In this document: positions 8,913 to 17,724 of the stretch, one piece after another | Position numbering within the stretch: the first letter of the stretch is position 1 | How the letters are laid out: every line of letters begins with the position of its first letter | Assembly: GCF_030159955.1 (NCBI RefSeq) | Contig: NZ_BSNK01000002.1 | Span: forward strand, 1,240,001 to 1,304,000 | Origin: Algimonas ampicilliniresistens | GTDB lineage: Bacteria > Pseudomonadota > Alphaproteobacteria > Caulobacterales > Maricaulaceae | Length of the DNA: 64,000 nucleotides | Direction of reading: 5' to 3' | Position numbers and translations under genes: made by a program | Notes under the pieces: generated by a model | The model's database searches: none | What the model saw: the letters and a program-made list of their open reading frames with translations, nothing else | Told to the model about the DNA's origin: nothing

Positions 8913-9308
8913 ATGGCACGACGCTCTCGCACTGTCCTTGAAGACGAAGGCACCGAATTGAACATGACGCCGATGCTCGACGTCGTCTTCATTCTACTCA
9001 TCTTCTTCATCGTCACATCGGTGTTTGTTAAAACTCCCGGCCTTGAGCCCTTAAAGCCTGAGGCGACAACGGATGTTGCTTGGAACCCGACTATTCTAGT
9101 GGCGGTTGATAGTGCATCTAATGTCTGGATCGATAAGCGACCTTACAAGATTGGCGAAATTCGTCCGATCTTGACGGCGCTACGTGACGAAACACCAAAG
9201 GCGAATGCCATCATTCAAGCGGACCGCGATGCAGACGTCGGAACCGTTATGGGTGTTCAGGAGCTGTTCCAAGATCTGGGTGTGACCACCCGGGTCGGAA
9301 CTGAATAG
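8913..9308 (+). CDS. exbD: ExbD-type biopolymer transport protein, second copy
   Basis: 131 residues with an acidic start, MTPMLDVVFILLIFFIVT in the single membrane helix (Asp conserved), and a periplasmic domain without the proline linker of copy one. Two different ExbDs next to two different ExbBs are common in this operon type and suggest a mixed stator. It sits 77 bp after the first exbD and 15 bp before tonB. Confidence 0.93.
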   Translation: MARRSRTVLEDEGTELNMTPMLDVVFILLIFFIVTSVFVKTPGLEPLKPEATTDVAWNPTILVAVDSASNVWIDKRPYKIGEIRPILTALRDETPKANAIIQADRDADVGTVMGVQELFQDLGVTTRVGTE

Positions 9309-9323
9309 GAAGGATAGGCCGTT

Positions 9324-9947
9324 ATGGGTTTTTTACGCTGGTTAGCCATTGTCCCCGCTGCAATCGTTACGGTTGTTCTTTTTGTCCTAATGATGAGTCT
9401 CATTTCTGAGGAATTCAAACCTCAAGATAAACTCGATCTACAATCCTTTGAAATCAACCCGAAGGTTGAAGATTTGAAGCTGCTAGAGCGTGAGACTAAA
9501 ATTACTGAGATCAAAAAGATCGAAACACCGCCCCCGCCGCCTCAGATTGAACGTCAAAAAGCTGACCGTCCTGCTGAGCCAATCGCGTCGTTGGAAGGCG
9601 CAGTTCCAGAATTTGAAGCGCCGGAAATTGATCGCTCGCAGTTTCAGATCACTGTGTCCGATCGCGACGCACAACCACTCGTTCGTATTCCACCGATCAT
9701 GCCGCCCCGCGCGGAGAAGTCTGGACATTGCAAAGTTCGCTTTAATGTGAGCCCTGAGGGCGCGCCATTTGACGTGGTTGCGACCTATTGCACCCAGTCT
9801 TTGTTCGAACGTCCGACCGTCAAATCGGTCCAGAAGTGGAAGTATAATCCGAAAATTCAAGACGGTCGCCCAGTGGGTCGCTCCGGTGTTGAATCAAGGA
9901 TTACATTCCGCCTTGCGGATGAGCGGGGCAATGTCATTCCCGAGTAA
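9324..9947 (+). CDS. tonB: TonB-family energy transducer
   Basis: 207 residues. One N-terminal membrane helix (about 7-28) is followed by an acidic/basic linker with a short PPPPP stretch, then a C-terminal TonB domain (about 120-200) with CKVRFNVSPEG, a VKSVQKWKYNPK strand and a final ITFRLAD strand. Two cysteines flank the first strands of this domain. TonB spans the periplasm and pulls on the TonB box of outer-membrane receptors. AGGAAGGA upstream supports the start. It is short for TonB, in line with the TonB2-like class that works with a TtpC-like partner. Confidence 0.93.
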   Translation: MGFLRWLAIVPAAIVTVVLFVLMMSLISEEFKPQDKLDLQSFEINPKVEDLKLLERETKITEIKKIETPPPPPQIERQKADRPAEPIASLEGAVPEFEAPEIDRSQFQITVSDRDAQPLVRIPPIMPPRAEKSGHCKVRFNVSPEGAPFDVVATYCTQSLFERPTVKSVQKWKYNPKIQDGRPVGRSGVESRITFRLADERGNVIPE

Positions 9948-10042
9948 ATTGGGCTGACACGACACAAGCCGAAAGGCTTATTCGGTGAGGGTTCGGCGCA
10001 GCGCGTCGTACTCAAACCCAAACAAGATTACGGGAGACGTTC

Positions 10043-11560
10043 ATGACTATTCGTCCGAGATCGATGAGCCTCAAAGCGAAAAGCGCAAAGCTTTTAGGAG
10101 CGAGCTTGTTTGCCATTGCCTGCGTCGGCATAATCGCTCCGGCGACTTTAGATGTGGCCTATGCGCAAGATGAAGAGGCAGCTGTTGAAGGTCGCCAGTT
10201 CTCAGCCAAGGCCGGCGAAAAAGTGAATGAAGCGCTTCAGATGATGAATGCGGAAAATTCGCAGGGAGCGCTCAATGTTCTCAATGCATTGTTGAGTTCT
10301 GGTGTGGCTCTCAACCCTTATGAACGATCCACGATCTATCAGATGCTGGGTCAGAGCTATAATGATGTCGGCAACACACCAGGCGCACTTCGCGCCTTTC
10401 AGGACGCCATTAATGCAGGTGGCCTACTGCCGAACGAAGTCGATAACATCAAGGTCGTCATTGCCCAGTTGATGATCGTGAATGGTCAGTACCGCGAAGG
10501 GGCAACAGCTCTTGAAAACTACCTTGCGCAAGGCGGTCAAGAGAAGCCTGCTTATGTCGAGCTCCTTGTCCAAGCTTGGGTGGAAGCCGAAGACTATGCT
10601 CGGGCGCGACCTTGGGCTGAGAAATGGTTCAACAGTGCGAATCCAAAGGAACGCAAACATTTTGATTTGCTGAACTTCCTCTATAACAATCTCAATATGC
10701 CTGAGCGTCAGGCTGATATTGTCAAACAGATGATCCAAAAATGGCCGGGTGATCAGACGCTTTGGAACACATGGGCGTCAATGTTGGGCAATGGCGGTCG
10801 TGAACAGGACGCCTTTGAAGTCAACAAAATGCTCTATCTCGGCGGTGCTATGACCGACGAACGGGAAATCAAAAAAGTCATTCAATATTACTCCTATTAC
10901 GAGATGCCATACCAAGCGGCTCAAATTCTCGCTCGCGAGATGAATAGTGGTCGTGTGAAGCGGACCCCGGAAAATCTTGAAGAGCTGTCGAAATATTATC
11001 GGACGGCTCGCGAGTATAAGAAAGCGATTCCGATCTTAGAAGAGGCTGCGCAGCAATCAAATTCGGCTAAGCTTTATGCCGCTTTGGGCGAGGCTTATTT
11101 TAACGAAGGTGATTGCGGTAAGGCTGAAACCTCGTTCCGTAGCGCTATTGATCGCGGCTATGACGCGGGTAAATCTTGGATGCAGGTTGCAAACTGTATT
11201 TATGATTCAACGCAGACCGCGCCGCGGCTCGATTGCTCCATGACGGAAGCAGAAATGGATAATGCCCCCATTACTCGGATCCGGGCTCAAGCTATCGAAG
11301 CCTTCAATAGAGTGCCGGCTGGGTCACGCGAATCGCGCAATGCTCGTAAGTGGCTCAAATTTGTGTCTGAAGAACGCGATGCCGTTGAACGTCGTTGTGA
11401 GTTCGAAAAGAATGTCGAGCGGGAACTCTGCTACTCAAAAATCAAGCTGGAATATGACAATATCGTCTTTGCTGGCGGCGAGTTTGCGCTCGATGATGAA
11501 GAGTGCATGAAGTTCAAAGCGGATTACGATGCCCTTTATGTTCGGACTACAACCGAATAG
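10043..11560 (+). CDS. TPR-repeat periplasmic protein, last gene of the TonB operon
   Basis: 505 residues. The signal peptide ends near AYAQ (about residue 41); an internal ATG at 10064 would shorten the n-region. The rest is helical with several tetratricopeptide-like repeats, for example AKLYAALGEAYFNEGDCGKA. The C-terminal part has five or six cysteines. TPR proteins are regular partners in DUF3450/ExbB/TonB operons and probably act as periplasmic scaffolds for the motor or receptors; no enzyme motif is visible. It follows tonB by 95 bp and is closed by a strong terminator. Confidence 0.8.
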   Translation: MTIRPRSMSLKAKSAKLLGASLFAIACVGIIAPATLDVAYAQDEEAAVEGRQFSAKAGEKVNEALQMMNAENSQGALNVLNALLSSGVALNPYERSTIYQMLGQSYNDVGNTPGALRAFQDAINAGGLLPNEVDNIKVVIAQLMIVNGQYREGATALENYLAQGGQEKPAYVELLVQAWVEAEDYARARPWAEKWFNSANPKERKHFDLLNFLYNNLNMPERQADIVKQMIQKWPGDQTLWNTWASMLGNGGREQDAFEVNKMLYLGGAMTDEREIKKVIQYYSYYEMPYQAAQILAREMNSGRVKRTPENLEELSKYYRTAREYKKAIPILEEAAQQSNSAKLYAALGEAYFNEGDCGKAETSFRSAIDRGYDAGKSWMQVANCIYDSTQTAPRLDCSMTEAEMDNAPITRIRAQAIEAFNRVPAGSRESRNARKWLKFVSEERDAVERRCEFEKNVERELCYSKIKLEYDNIVFAGGEFALDDEECMKFKADYDALYVRTTTE

Positions 11561-11583
11561 GTCACTCGACCGCCCACAAGATA

Positions 11584-11611
11584 AACCCAGCCTCTATGGC
11601 TGGGTTTTTTT
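11584..11611 (+). terminator. Rho-independent terminator of the TonB operon
   Basis: 9-bp stem (11584-11592 / 11598-11606) with TCTAT loop and seven T on the plus strand. The opposing DUF2336 gene ends 38 bp beyond, but its strand has only a weak T-run, so bidirectional use is uncertain. Confidence 0.93.
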
Positions 11612-11648
11612 ATGCCTATTAGACTTTCAAACGTTTCGCCTGGCTGAC

Positions 11649-12872
11649 TCACCCTCGATGAGAAAAGACGAGCGCTGCCGTTATAGCCGCCGCTCCGAAG
11701 TCTTCTTCGCGCGGTATGACGCCATTCTGGATATATTTCAAAACTTCCGGGCTGAGGGAGGCCGTCAGCGACCAGTTCCAATAGCGCAAGACTGTCTGTG
11801 CTTTGTCGGTTGAGATTGTGTCATAGGTCTCGAGAACACGCGCGAAAGCGGGATTTATTTGACCGTCCGGCGTTTCGGTCTGCCGCCCAAGTCCTTTCCA
11901 AAGCGTCCGCATGTGGTCACGTTTTAGGCCCGGCGCCTTACAGAAAATTGCGATGGGCTGGCCGCCCTTATCCATCAGGATTTGCGCGCCTGTGGCGGGT
12001 TTGATCCCGGCCATATATGAAATTTCCTCGGTCATTTTGCGCGTTAATCCGGTGCGCGCAATATCCTCAATCGCATGTTCAAGGCTGTCATAAGGAGAGC
12101 GTTCTGTGGCTGCGCGGTTGCGTTGGCGGCGTTCGATAAATTGCAGGGCTTTGCGGACGCCCGCATCTTGCCATCCATCTTGTGCGGCGAGCGGGTATAA
12201 ATCTCCGGCGCTCTCTTGCAGTACATGTCGTGTGACTGCGAACCGTTGCAGAATCCGCCTACGATTGGACGTATCTGCCCACCAATACATGGTTAGACCA
12301 TGACTCGGGCGTAGCTCATCGCGTTTGACCAAGAGTTCGACATAAGGCTGATGGGATCGTGAAATGGTCAGGATCCGCTGGATCGCCGTGTCGGATAGGT
12401 TCGACCCTTTATTCTTAAGCAGAGTCTCGACGACATCCTCTTCCATGAATTCGACGAGAACGTCGACGACGGCGTCCGAGATGTGACGACGTTGGGCCAT
12501 GACCTTCCGGTGGTCCTCTTTGACCTTCCGCGCAATATGGATGAGGTCAGAGTCGGTCAGACTCTTGGAGTTCTCCAAAACGTGCCGGGCAATCTCTATC
12601 TTGTCCTTAGCCAAAATGACCAAGATGGTCCGAGGCGCTTCGTTGAGCATAACGAGGCGTTTGGCTACGGCCTCACGTATATCGGGTTCTGTTGAGCGGA
12701 GCAGCTCGACCAACACGTCGCCCGCCATGTGGCGTTCTTGGGGGGTGAGTTTTGACGCAGGTAGGCAGATCGCATCGGCTAGACGCCGAGACAATTGACG
12801 ACGCACGGTATCCGTGGGCGTGTCGACCTGCTGGGCAGGCTCCAACTCCAAAGCTTGGGCGGGCAACGACAT
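11649..12872 (-). CDS. DUF2336 domain-containing protein
   Basis: 407 residues, mostly helical, with no signal peptide. The pattern of short leucine-rich helical repeats (DIREAVAKRLVML, then ILTISRSHQPYVELLVKRDEL) matches the alphaproteobacterial DUF2336 family of HEAT-like repeat proteins, whose function is unknown. A conserved YWWADTSNRRRIL segment lies in the middle. It is cytoplasmic by prediction. Its promoter would lie upstream of 12872, in DNA shared with the divergent peptidase gene. No partner gene indicates a role. Confidence 0.8.
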   Translation of the reverse strand: MSLPAQALELEPAQQVDTPTDTVRRQLSRRLADAICLPASKLTPQERHMAGDVLVELLRSTEPDIREAVAKRLVMLNEAPRTILVILAKDKIEIARHVLENSKSLTDSDLIHIARKVKEDHRKVMAQRRHISDAVVDVLVEFMEEDVVETLLKNKGSNLSDTAIQRILTISRSHQPYVELLVKRDELRPSHGLTMYWWADTSNRRRILQRFAVTRHVLQESAGDLYPLAAQDGWQDAGVRKALQFIERRQRNRAATERSPYDSLEHAIEDIARTGLTRKMTEEISYMAGIKPATGAQILMDKGGQPIAIFCKAPGLKRDHMRTLWKGLGRQTETPDGQINPAFARVLETYDTISTDKAQTVLRYWNWSLTASLSPEVLKYIQNGVIPREEDFGAAAITAALVFSHRG

Positions 12873-12978
12873 TGTGTGTCCGGTCTACGACTGGGGTGCG
12901 GCAAAAGACCGACCCTCCAATGAAAAGGGTAAGCAGAAGCCCTTAACAGTCCGTGACCATCGGCCTAGACGACGCGCC

Positions 12979-15075
12979 ATGACTAACACTCCGCCCAACG
13001 CCCCCAAGGCCGAAAAACGCCCCTACCAACAAAGTCGTTTCGGTCATCAATGGACCGACGATTATGCATGGCTGAAGGATACAAACTGGCAGGCGGTGCT
13101 ACGCGACCCCTCGAAACTCTCATCTGACATCAGAACGCATTTAGAGGCAGAGAATCGCTACACGGAGTCGGCGTTGAGCCCATTAAAGGCTCTCGACACG
13201 GCACTATTCGAAGAGATGAAGGCCCGACTGGAACCCGCCCGGTCCTCGACGAAACTACCGCATGGTCCTTGGCGGTACTACCACCGTTTTGAAGCGGGCC
13301 AGGAACATGGCACCTATATTCGCGAACCTAGAGAGGGCGGCACGGCGCAAACCTTGCTGGACGCCGAAGCGCTGAGTCAGGATGCGGATGGATTTTTCGA
13401 TGTTGGCGATGTGAGTCACAGCCCGGATCATGCCCGTGTTGCCTATGGTCTGGATCTAAAGGGGGCTGAAAACCACCAAGTGTTTGTTGGTCCTGCCTCC
13501 GGCGGGGATGCAGACTTCACGGGTATTGATACAGCCGCAGGCGCTCTGGTCTGGGCGATGGATTCAAAAACCCTCTTCTGGGTCGAGCGCGATGAGAACC
13601 AAAGACCGTCAAAAGTCCTCTATCGAGATATTGATAGGTCCAGCGCGGCAAACACAGCCTTCACGGAATCCGATCCAGGGTTTTTCGTGAACGTGGGCAG
13701 TTCAGACGATGACAGGCATATTGTTATCTCGGCCCATAATCATACGACCAGTGAGGTCTGGGCCGTGCCGATGGACAGGCCGGAGACGAACCCTGTCTGC
13801 TTTGCGATGCGTCGGAGCGGTATCGAATATGATGTCGCGCCACAGGGCGGGGTGACGTATATTTTGTCGAACGATCATGGCGCGATCGATTTTGCGGTAT
13901 TCCAAACGAATACGCCATTGGGCGAGACAAGTGATCCGGCAAGTTGGTCCTCTTACATTGATCACCAGCCCGGGTGTTTAATCTTGGGTTTAGAGGCCTA
14001 TTCCGGTCACCTCATCCGACTGGAGCGCGAGAATGCCCTGCCGCGTATCGTTATCCGCGACATGGCGGACAAAACGGAGCACGCCATTGAAATGGATGAA
14101 GCGGCTTACTCGCTCGGTCTTGTCGGTGGTTATGAGTATGATACGACGCTGATCCATTACAGCTATAGCAGTCCGACAACTCCGGCCTCGGTCTATGCCT
14201 ATGATATGGCGACGCGCGAACGCAGCTTAGTCCATCGTCAGATTGTGCCGAGCGGGCATGACCCGGATGATTATGTGACGGAGCGGATAGAGATTACGGC
14301 GCGGGACGGGGAGACCGTTCCCGTGACGCTGCTATACCGCAAAGGGGTCAAGCCGGACGGATCGAACCCGGTTTTGCTCTATGGTTATGGCTCATATGGG
14401 CTGACTATTCCGGCGGACTTTCGTACCGGCCGATTGAGTCTGGTTGATCGTGGTTTCGTCTACGCCATAGCGCATATTCGCGGCGGGATGGCCAAGGGTT
14501 ATGGCTGGTACGAAGCTGGAAAGCTGGACCGTAAGATCAATACATTCAATGACTTCGTTGATGTTGGGCACGCCCTCGTTGATCTCGGTTGGACGAAGCG
14601 CGGCAAGGTAGTGGGGCATGGCGGCTCGGCTGGTGGATTGCTCGTGGGGGCCGCGCTTAATCAAGATCCCGGTCTGTTTGGGGCCGTGATCGGGGCTGTA
14701 CCATTTGTCGATGTGCTGAACACGATGAGCGATACGGATCTTCCATTGACGCCGCCCGAATGGCCGGAATGGGGTAATCCGATTGAGGATGAAACCGCGT
14801 TCCGGACGATCCTCAGCTATAGCCCGTATGAGAATATTCAGAAGGCGGACTACCCGCCCATATTGATTACGGGTGGGCTGACCGATCCGCGTGTGACCTA
14901 TTGGGAGCCAGCCAAATGGGCGGCGCGACTGCGCGATCACCAGACGGGGGAGGCCCCAATCCTGCTCAAGATGAATATGGAAGCCGGGCATCAGGGCGAA
15001 AGTGGGCGCTATCAATCGCTTAAGGAAACGGCGACGGAATATGCCTTCGCGCTCTGGGCTGTGGGCAAAGCTTAG
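12979..15075 (+). CDS. ptrB: Oligopeptidase B (S9A prolyl-oligopeptidase family)
   Basis: 698 residues from the chosen ATG; the frame is open back to 12814, but that would overlap the divergent gene and add 55 residues of unrelated composition. It begins with the family's DDYAWLKDTNW start, followed by the beta-propeller half. The C-terminal alpha/beta-hydrolase has the catalytic triad S550 (GGSAGG), D636 (TDPRVTYW) and H671 (GHQGESGR). Oligopeptidase B cuts short peptides after Arg or Lys, and length and motifs fit it better than prolyl oligopeptidase. The signal sequence is absent, so cytoplasmic. Its stop interlocks by 4 nt with the converging asparaginase-like gene. Confidence 0.93.
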   Translation: MTNTPPNAPKAEKRPYQQSRFGHQWTDDYAWLKDTNWQAVLRDPSKLSSDIRTHLEAENRYTESALSPLKALDTALFEEMKARLEPARSSTKLPHGPWRYYHRFEAGQEHGTYIREPREGGTAQTLLDAEALSQDADGFFDVGDVSHSPDHARVAYGLDLKGAENHQVFVGPASGGDADFTGIDTAAGALVWAMDSKTLFWVERDENQRPSKVLYRDIDRSSAANTAFTESDPGFFVNVGSSDDDRHIVISAHNHTTSEVWAVPMDRPETNPVCFAMRRSGIEYDVAPQGGVTYILSNDHGAIDFAVFQTNTPLGETSDPASWSSYIDHQPGCLILGLEAYSGHLIRLERENALPRIVIRDMADKTEHAIEMDEAAYSLGLVGGYEYDTTLIHYSYSSPTTPASVYAYDMATRERSLVHRQIVPSGHDPDDYVTERIEITARDGETVPVTLLYRKGVKPDGSNPVLLYGYGSYGLTIPADFRTGRLSLVDRGFVYAIAHIRGGMAKGYGWYEAGKLDRKINTFNDFVDVGHALVDLGWTKRGKVVGHGGSAGGLLVGAALNQDPGLFGAVIGAVPFVDVLNTMSDTDLPLTPPEWPEWGNPIEDETAFRTILSYSPYENIQKADYPPILITGGLTDPRVTYWEPAKWAARLRDHQTGEAPILLKMNMEAGHQGESGRYQSLKETATEYAFALWAVGKA

Positions 15076-15551
15076 ATGAAACGTCCGGTCTGCAGGTTTT
15101 TGCGCACATCGCGGGCGGGGATGACGCAGCCATTCATCACCGCATAAATACCGTGAGGGAGAGTTTGTGCCGCGATCAATGCGCCGCCGAGGTTGAATTC
15201 GGCGTCGGAACGCCACAGCGATTGCGGTCGCATAGCGCCCGTCAACACAACGGTCTTGCCCCGGACATGGCCGAGCAGATGCTGCGCTGTCTGTTCCATC
15301 GTTCCGGTCCCATGCGTGATCACAATGTTCTTTTCCGGGGCGTCTATAACGGCCCGTAGGATCGCGTCGCGATGGTCAGCCGTCATATCCAGACTGTCGA
15401 TTGACATGAGACTTTCGACGCGCGGAAACTCAATGCGCCCATATTTCAGAATGTCGGAGACGGCTGTGCTGCCGTCAAAAACGAGCGTTTCCGTGCGCAC
15501 GTCATGGACTTTGTCAATTGTGCCGCCCGTTGTAAGGATAAGAACGTCCAT
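15072..15551 (-). CDS. Short asparaginase-like protein (N-terminal asparaginase domain only)
   Basis: 159 residues from an ATG with an excellent AGGAGG site; a longer frame starts at 15584. It contains the asparaginase/glutaminase motifs LTTGGTID (first catalytic Thr) and THGTGTM (second Thr region), plus a TGAMRP segment, but stops where full-length type I/II asparaginases (about 320-350 residues) continue into their C-terminal domain. Stand-alone proteins of this size occur in Proteobacteria as 'asparaginase domain-containing', with unproven activity. It is divergent from panD, whose substrate is aspartate, the product of asparaginase. The two share a 22-bp near-palindrome between their starts. 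Confidence 0.85.
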   Translation of the reverse strand: MDVLILTTGGTIDKVHDVRTETLVFDGSTAVSDILKYGRIEFPRVESLMSIDSLDMTADHRDAILRAVIDAPEKNIVITHGTGTMEQTAQHLLGHVRGKTVVLTGAMRPQSLWRSDAEFNLGGALIAAQTLPHGIYAVMNGCVIPARDVRKNLQTGRFI

Positions 15552-15629
15552 TTTAGCCTCCTGAACGTAGGATAAATGCGCCACAGAGCAGCCTTGCAGA
15601 AACGTGGCTTCTCCTTTTGCGCGCTTTCA

Positions 15630-15651
15630 TCACACCCTATATAGAGTGTGA
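15630..15651. promoter_or_regulatory. 22-bp near-palindrome between asparaginase-like gene and panD
   Basis: Arms TCACAC and GTGTGA flank a CTATATAG-like centre; 10 of 11 base pairs match. It lies 18 bp before the panD ATG and 79 bp from the asparaginase start, and its TATATA core could overlap a -10 box. It looks like an operator or divergent promoter. The regulator is unknown. Confidence 0.5.
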
Positions 15652-15668
15652 AGCAATCGGAGCCCCCC

Positions 15669-16040
15669 ATGATCCTTACCCTAATGAAAGGCAAGATCCA
15701 CCGTGCCACGGTGACTCAGGCCGATCTCCACTATGAAGGGTCGATCTCGATCGATCAGGACCTGCTAGAAATGGCGGGAATCCTGCCCAATGAGCAGGTG
15801 GACATCCTGAACATCACCAATGGCGAACGGTTTACGACCTATGCCATTACCGCGCCACGGGGTTCTAAGACGTTCGGCTTGAACGGCGCTGCCGCTCGTC
15901 GGGTGCAGCTTGGCGATAAGATCATCATCATTACTTACGCCCAAATGGACGCCGAAGTGGCTAAAAGTTATGTGCCGAATATCGTGCTGCTCGATGAGAA
16001 TAATGAGGTGGTGAGTCCCCCGCTGGCTGCGAATGGGTGA
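15669..16040 (+). CDS. panD: Aspartate 1-decarboxylase PanD
   Basis: Makes beta-alanine from L-aspartate for pantothenate and CoA. 123 residues from the ATG preceded by GGAG; an in-frame ATG 21 bases upstream lacks support. The self-cleavage site HYEGSISID is present: the Gly24-Ser25 bond is cut and Ser25 becomes the pyruvoyl cofactor. The catalytic-pocket TYAI (Tyr58 region) and the NGAAARRVQ segment are conserved. A hairpin (16120-16127 / 16142-16149) lies in the 155-bp gap to the converging UrcA-like gene. Confidence 0.96.
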   Translation: MILTLMKGKIHRATVTQADLHYEGSISIDQDLLEMAGILPNEQVDILNITNGERFTTYAITAPRGSKTFGLNGAAARRVQLGDKIIIITYAQMDAEVAKSYVPNIVLLDENNEVVSPPLAANG

Positions 16041-16119
16041 GGGGCTGTGATAGTCCTCGGAGAGACCTCATTCATCATGGATGTCGCTAAAGTCCAGTTT
16101 CTGGGCCAATAAGATAATC

Positions 16120-16149
16120 CTCACCCGCACACGATCCTGCACGGGTGAG
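16120..16149. terminator. Hairpin between panD and the UrcA-like gene, possible terminator
   Basis: 8-bp stem (16120-16127 / 16142-16149) with a 14-base loop. On the minus strand it is followed by an AT-rich stretch, so it may end the UrcA-like transcript. Confidence 0.35.
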
Positions 16150-16195
16150 CCCTATTCAGAATAGGTTTGGCGATCGGAACGCCCCTCGGGATTTT

Positions 16196-16531
16196 TTAGA
16201 TATAATCGCGCTGTGCTCGACTGACTTTCGAGTCCAATTTCAATGCAACATCCAAATTGACGTGAGAGATTTGTTCAACAATCTCTTGTGTGACTTCACG
16301 TGTGCAGCGTTGGATTTTCATCTGATGCCTGGGCGAGAAACGATCAAATTCTTGACCACAAATATCCTTGGCCAAAATGCTTATTCTTTCTAGGACTTGT
16401 TCCGCTCCGATAGTGGTCGAAAGCTCAGATTGTGCATAGCTGAATTCAACTGTCTTTGCGGACGCGGTTGTCGATGTCAGAGCTAAGGCGAGTGCGAAGC
16501 TGCCAAAAATTAAATGTATCTTTGAGCGCAT
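16196..16531 (-). CDS. UrcA-like small secreted protein
   Basis: 111 residues. The signal peptide ends near ASAK (about residue 25). A VEFSYAQSELST strand, a helix with LAKDICG and a later CTREVTQEIV helix follow, so two cysteines could pair. This matches the UrcA family pattern of small exported proteins common in Caulobacterales and sphingomonads (function unknown), though the sequence is divergent. CAGGAG before the ATG supports the start. It lies 114 bp downstream of a LysR-type gene on the same strand and may share its transcript. Confidence 0.65.
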   Translation of the reverse strand: MRSKIHLIFGSFALALALTSTTASAKTVEFSYAQSELSTTIGAEQVLERISILAKDICGQEFDRFSPRHQMKIQRCTREVTQEIVEQISHVNLDVALKLDSKVSRAQRDYI

Positions 16532-16645
16532 TTTTGTCTCCTGAAGTCATACGCGATGTCGCGCTTCACAAGACTGCTGGAGCAAAGATCATTTTGGAAT
16601 CGCGTTATTTTCCGAAGGTCGTGTCGAAAAATTCACGCTCGGATT

Positions 16646-17536
16646 TTATGACGTCGCGACTTCTTTTGTAATCCAGGCGATCACGTCCCTTATAACGGGG
16701 TTACGGTTTGCGTTCGGGGTGTGCGTTATAAAATAGGTCTTATTCCATGGAAGTCGTTGATCGGAAAAGGTCGTCAAATTTCCGTTTTCAATATTATGGC
16801 GCGCGATGACTTCCGGTAATAGGGCGATGCCTTGTCCAGATAGGGTGGCTTCAACGGCGACGAGCGTATCCTCTATTATGAAGGGGCGACGTGAATCGGT
16901 TAGGTCCAACTGGGTTAACTGACTCCACGCCCGCCATTCGTCCGATGAATGAATTTGGATACGGCGAGTGTTGCGAATGAAATCGTCTCGATCAGATTCG
17001 TCAATGTCAGCTAATAATACGGGTGAGCAAACGGGCACAAGCTGCCCTTTGACGAGCTGTGTTGACACGACGTCATCCCAGATTCCATGTCCATAACGTA
17101 CTGTTAAGTCGACTTCTTCTCTGGAGAAATCAACGAGACGTTGGGATGTAAGAATTTCTAATTCGATGTCCGGTACTTCGTCTTTGAACTTGTCGAGACG
17201 CGGCACAAAGAATTGCGCTGCAAATGATGCCATCGTCGAAATCCGACAGATATTGGAGCGCGGCGATCGGCGAGAATATCTCGTAAACGCACTTGAGAGT
17301 AAATCGAAGGCGGGCTCGACAGAGGATCTGACGGTATAGCCGGCCGGTGTGAGTGTAAGACCGCCGGGTAATCGTTCGAATAGCTTGACCCCAATATAGT
17401 CTTCCAACGCCAATATCTGTTTGCTGATGGCCCCAGGCGTCACCCCAATCTCTTCGGCGGCTCTAGAAAAGCTTGTATGGCGGGCTGCGACTTCAAACGC
17501 GCGGATAGAGTTTAAAGGGGGCAGGGGTTTCGACAT
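16646..17536 (-). CDS. LysR-family transcriptional regulator (GcvA-like)
   Basis: 296 residues. The N-terminal winged helix-turn-helix reads LNSIRAFEVAARHTSFSRAA and VTPGAISKQI, then LFERLPGGLTLT. The C-terminal substrate-binding domain (about 95-290) senses an unknown ligand. The N-terminal helix pattern is that of the GcvA/AmpR subgroup. No divergent target gene is present; the nearest candidates are the downstream UrcA-like gene and the gene itself. The binding-domain sequence does not reveal a ligand. Confidence 0.9.
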   Translation of the reverse strand: MSKPLPPLNSIRAFEVAARHTSFSRAAEEIGVTPGAISKQILALEDYIGVKLFERLPGGLTLTPAGYTVRSSVEPAFDLLSSAFTRYSRRSPRSNICRISTMASFAAQFFVPRLDKFKDEVPDIELEILTSQRLVDFSREEVDLTVRYGHGIWDDVVSTQLVKGQLVPVCSPVLLADIDESDRDDFIRNTRRIQIHSSDEWRAWSQLTQLDLTDSRRPFIIEDTLVAVEATLSGQGIALLPEVIARHNIENGNLTTFSDQRLPWNKTYFITHTPNANRNPVIRDVIAWITKEVATS

Positions 17537-17668
17537 GCGCTAGGCATATCAAATCTTCGCTAATTCAGTGGGAAAAATAGTTTAAAGTGTCGTGAGGATT
17601 TTTCGTGTCTGAATGCGCGCCCGATTTATGAGGGTCCGCGCTTGGGTCACGGGGATGGTCGTGATTCC

Positions 17669-17700
17669 AAAAAAAAAGCCCGCCAAGATGGCGGGCTTTT
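17669..17700 (-). terminator. Rho-independent terminator of rpsF-rpsR-rplI
   Basis: 11-bp stem (17674-17684 / 17690-17700), AAGAT loop, then a long T-run on the minus strand (17669-17673 complement and beyond). It lies 24 bp after the rplI stop. Confidence 0.95.
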
Positions 17701-17724
17701 CTATTTAGGACTGAAGAGGGAGTA

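Noticed and set aside
12814-12978. N-terminal extension of oligopeptidase B back to 12814
   Set aside because: It overlaps the divergent DUF2336 gene and lacks family similarity; the ATG at 12979 gives the normal length.
14392-15216. 274-codon frame antisense to oligopeptidase B
   Set aside because: It covers the catalytic domain of a clear enzyme and overlaps a second real gene; an artefact of codon bias.
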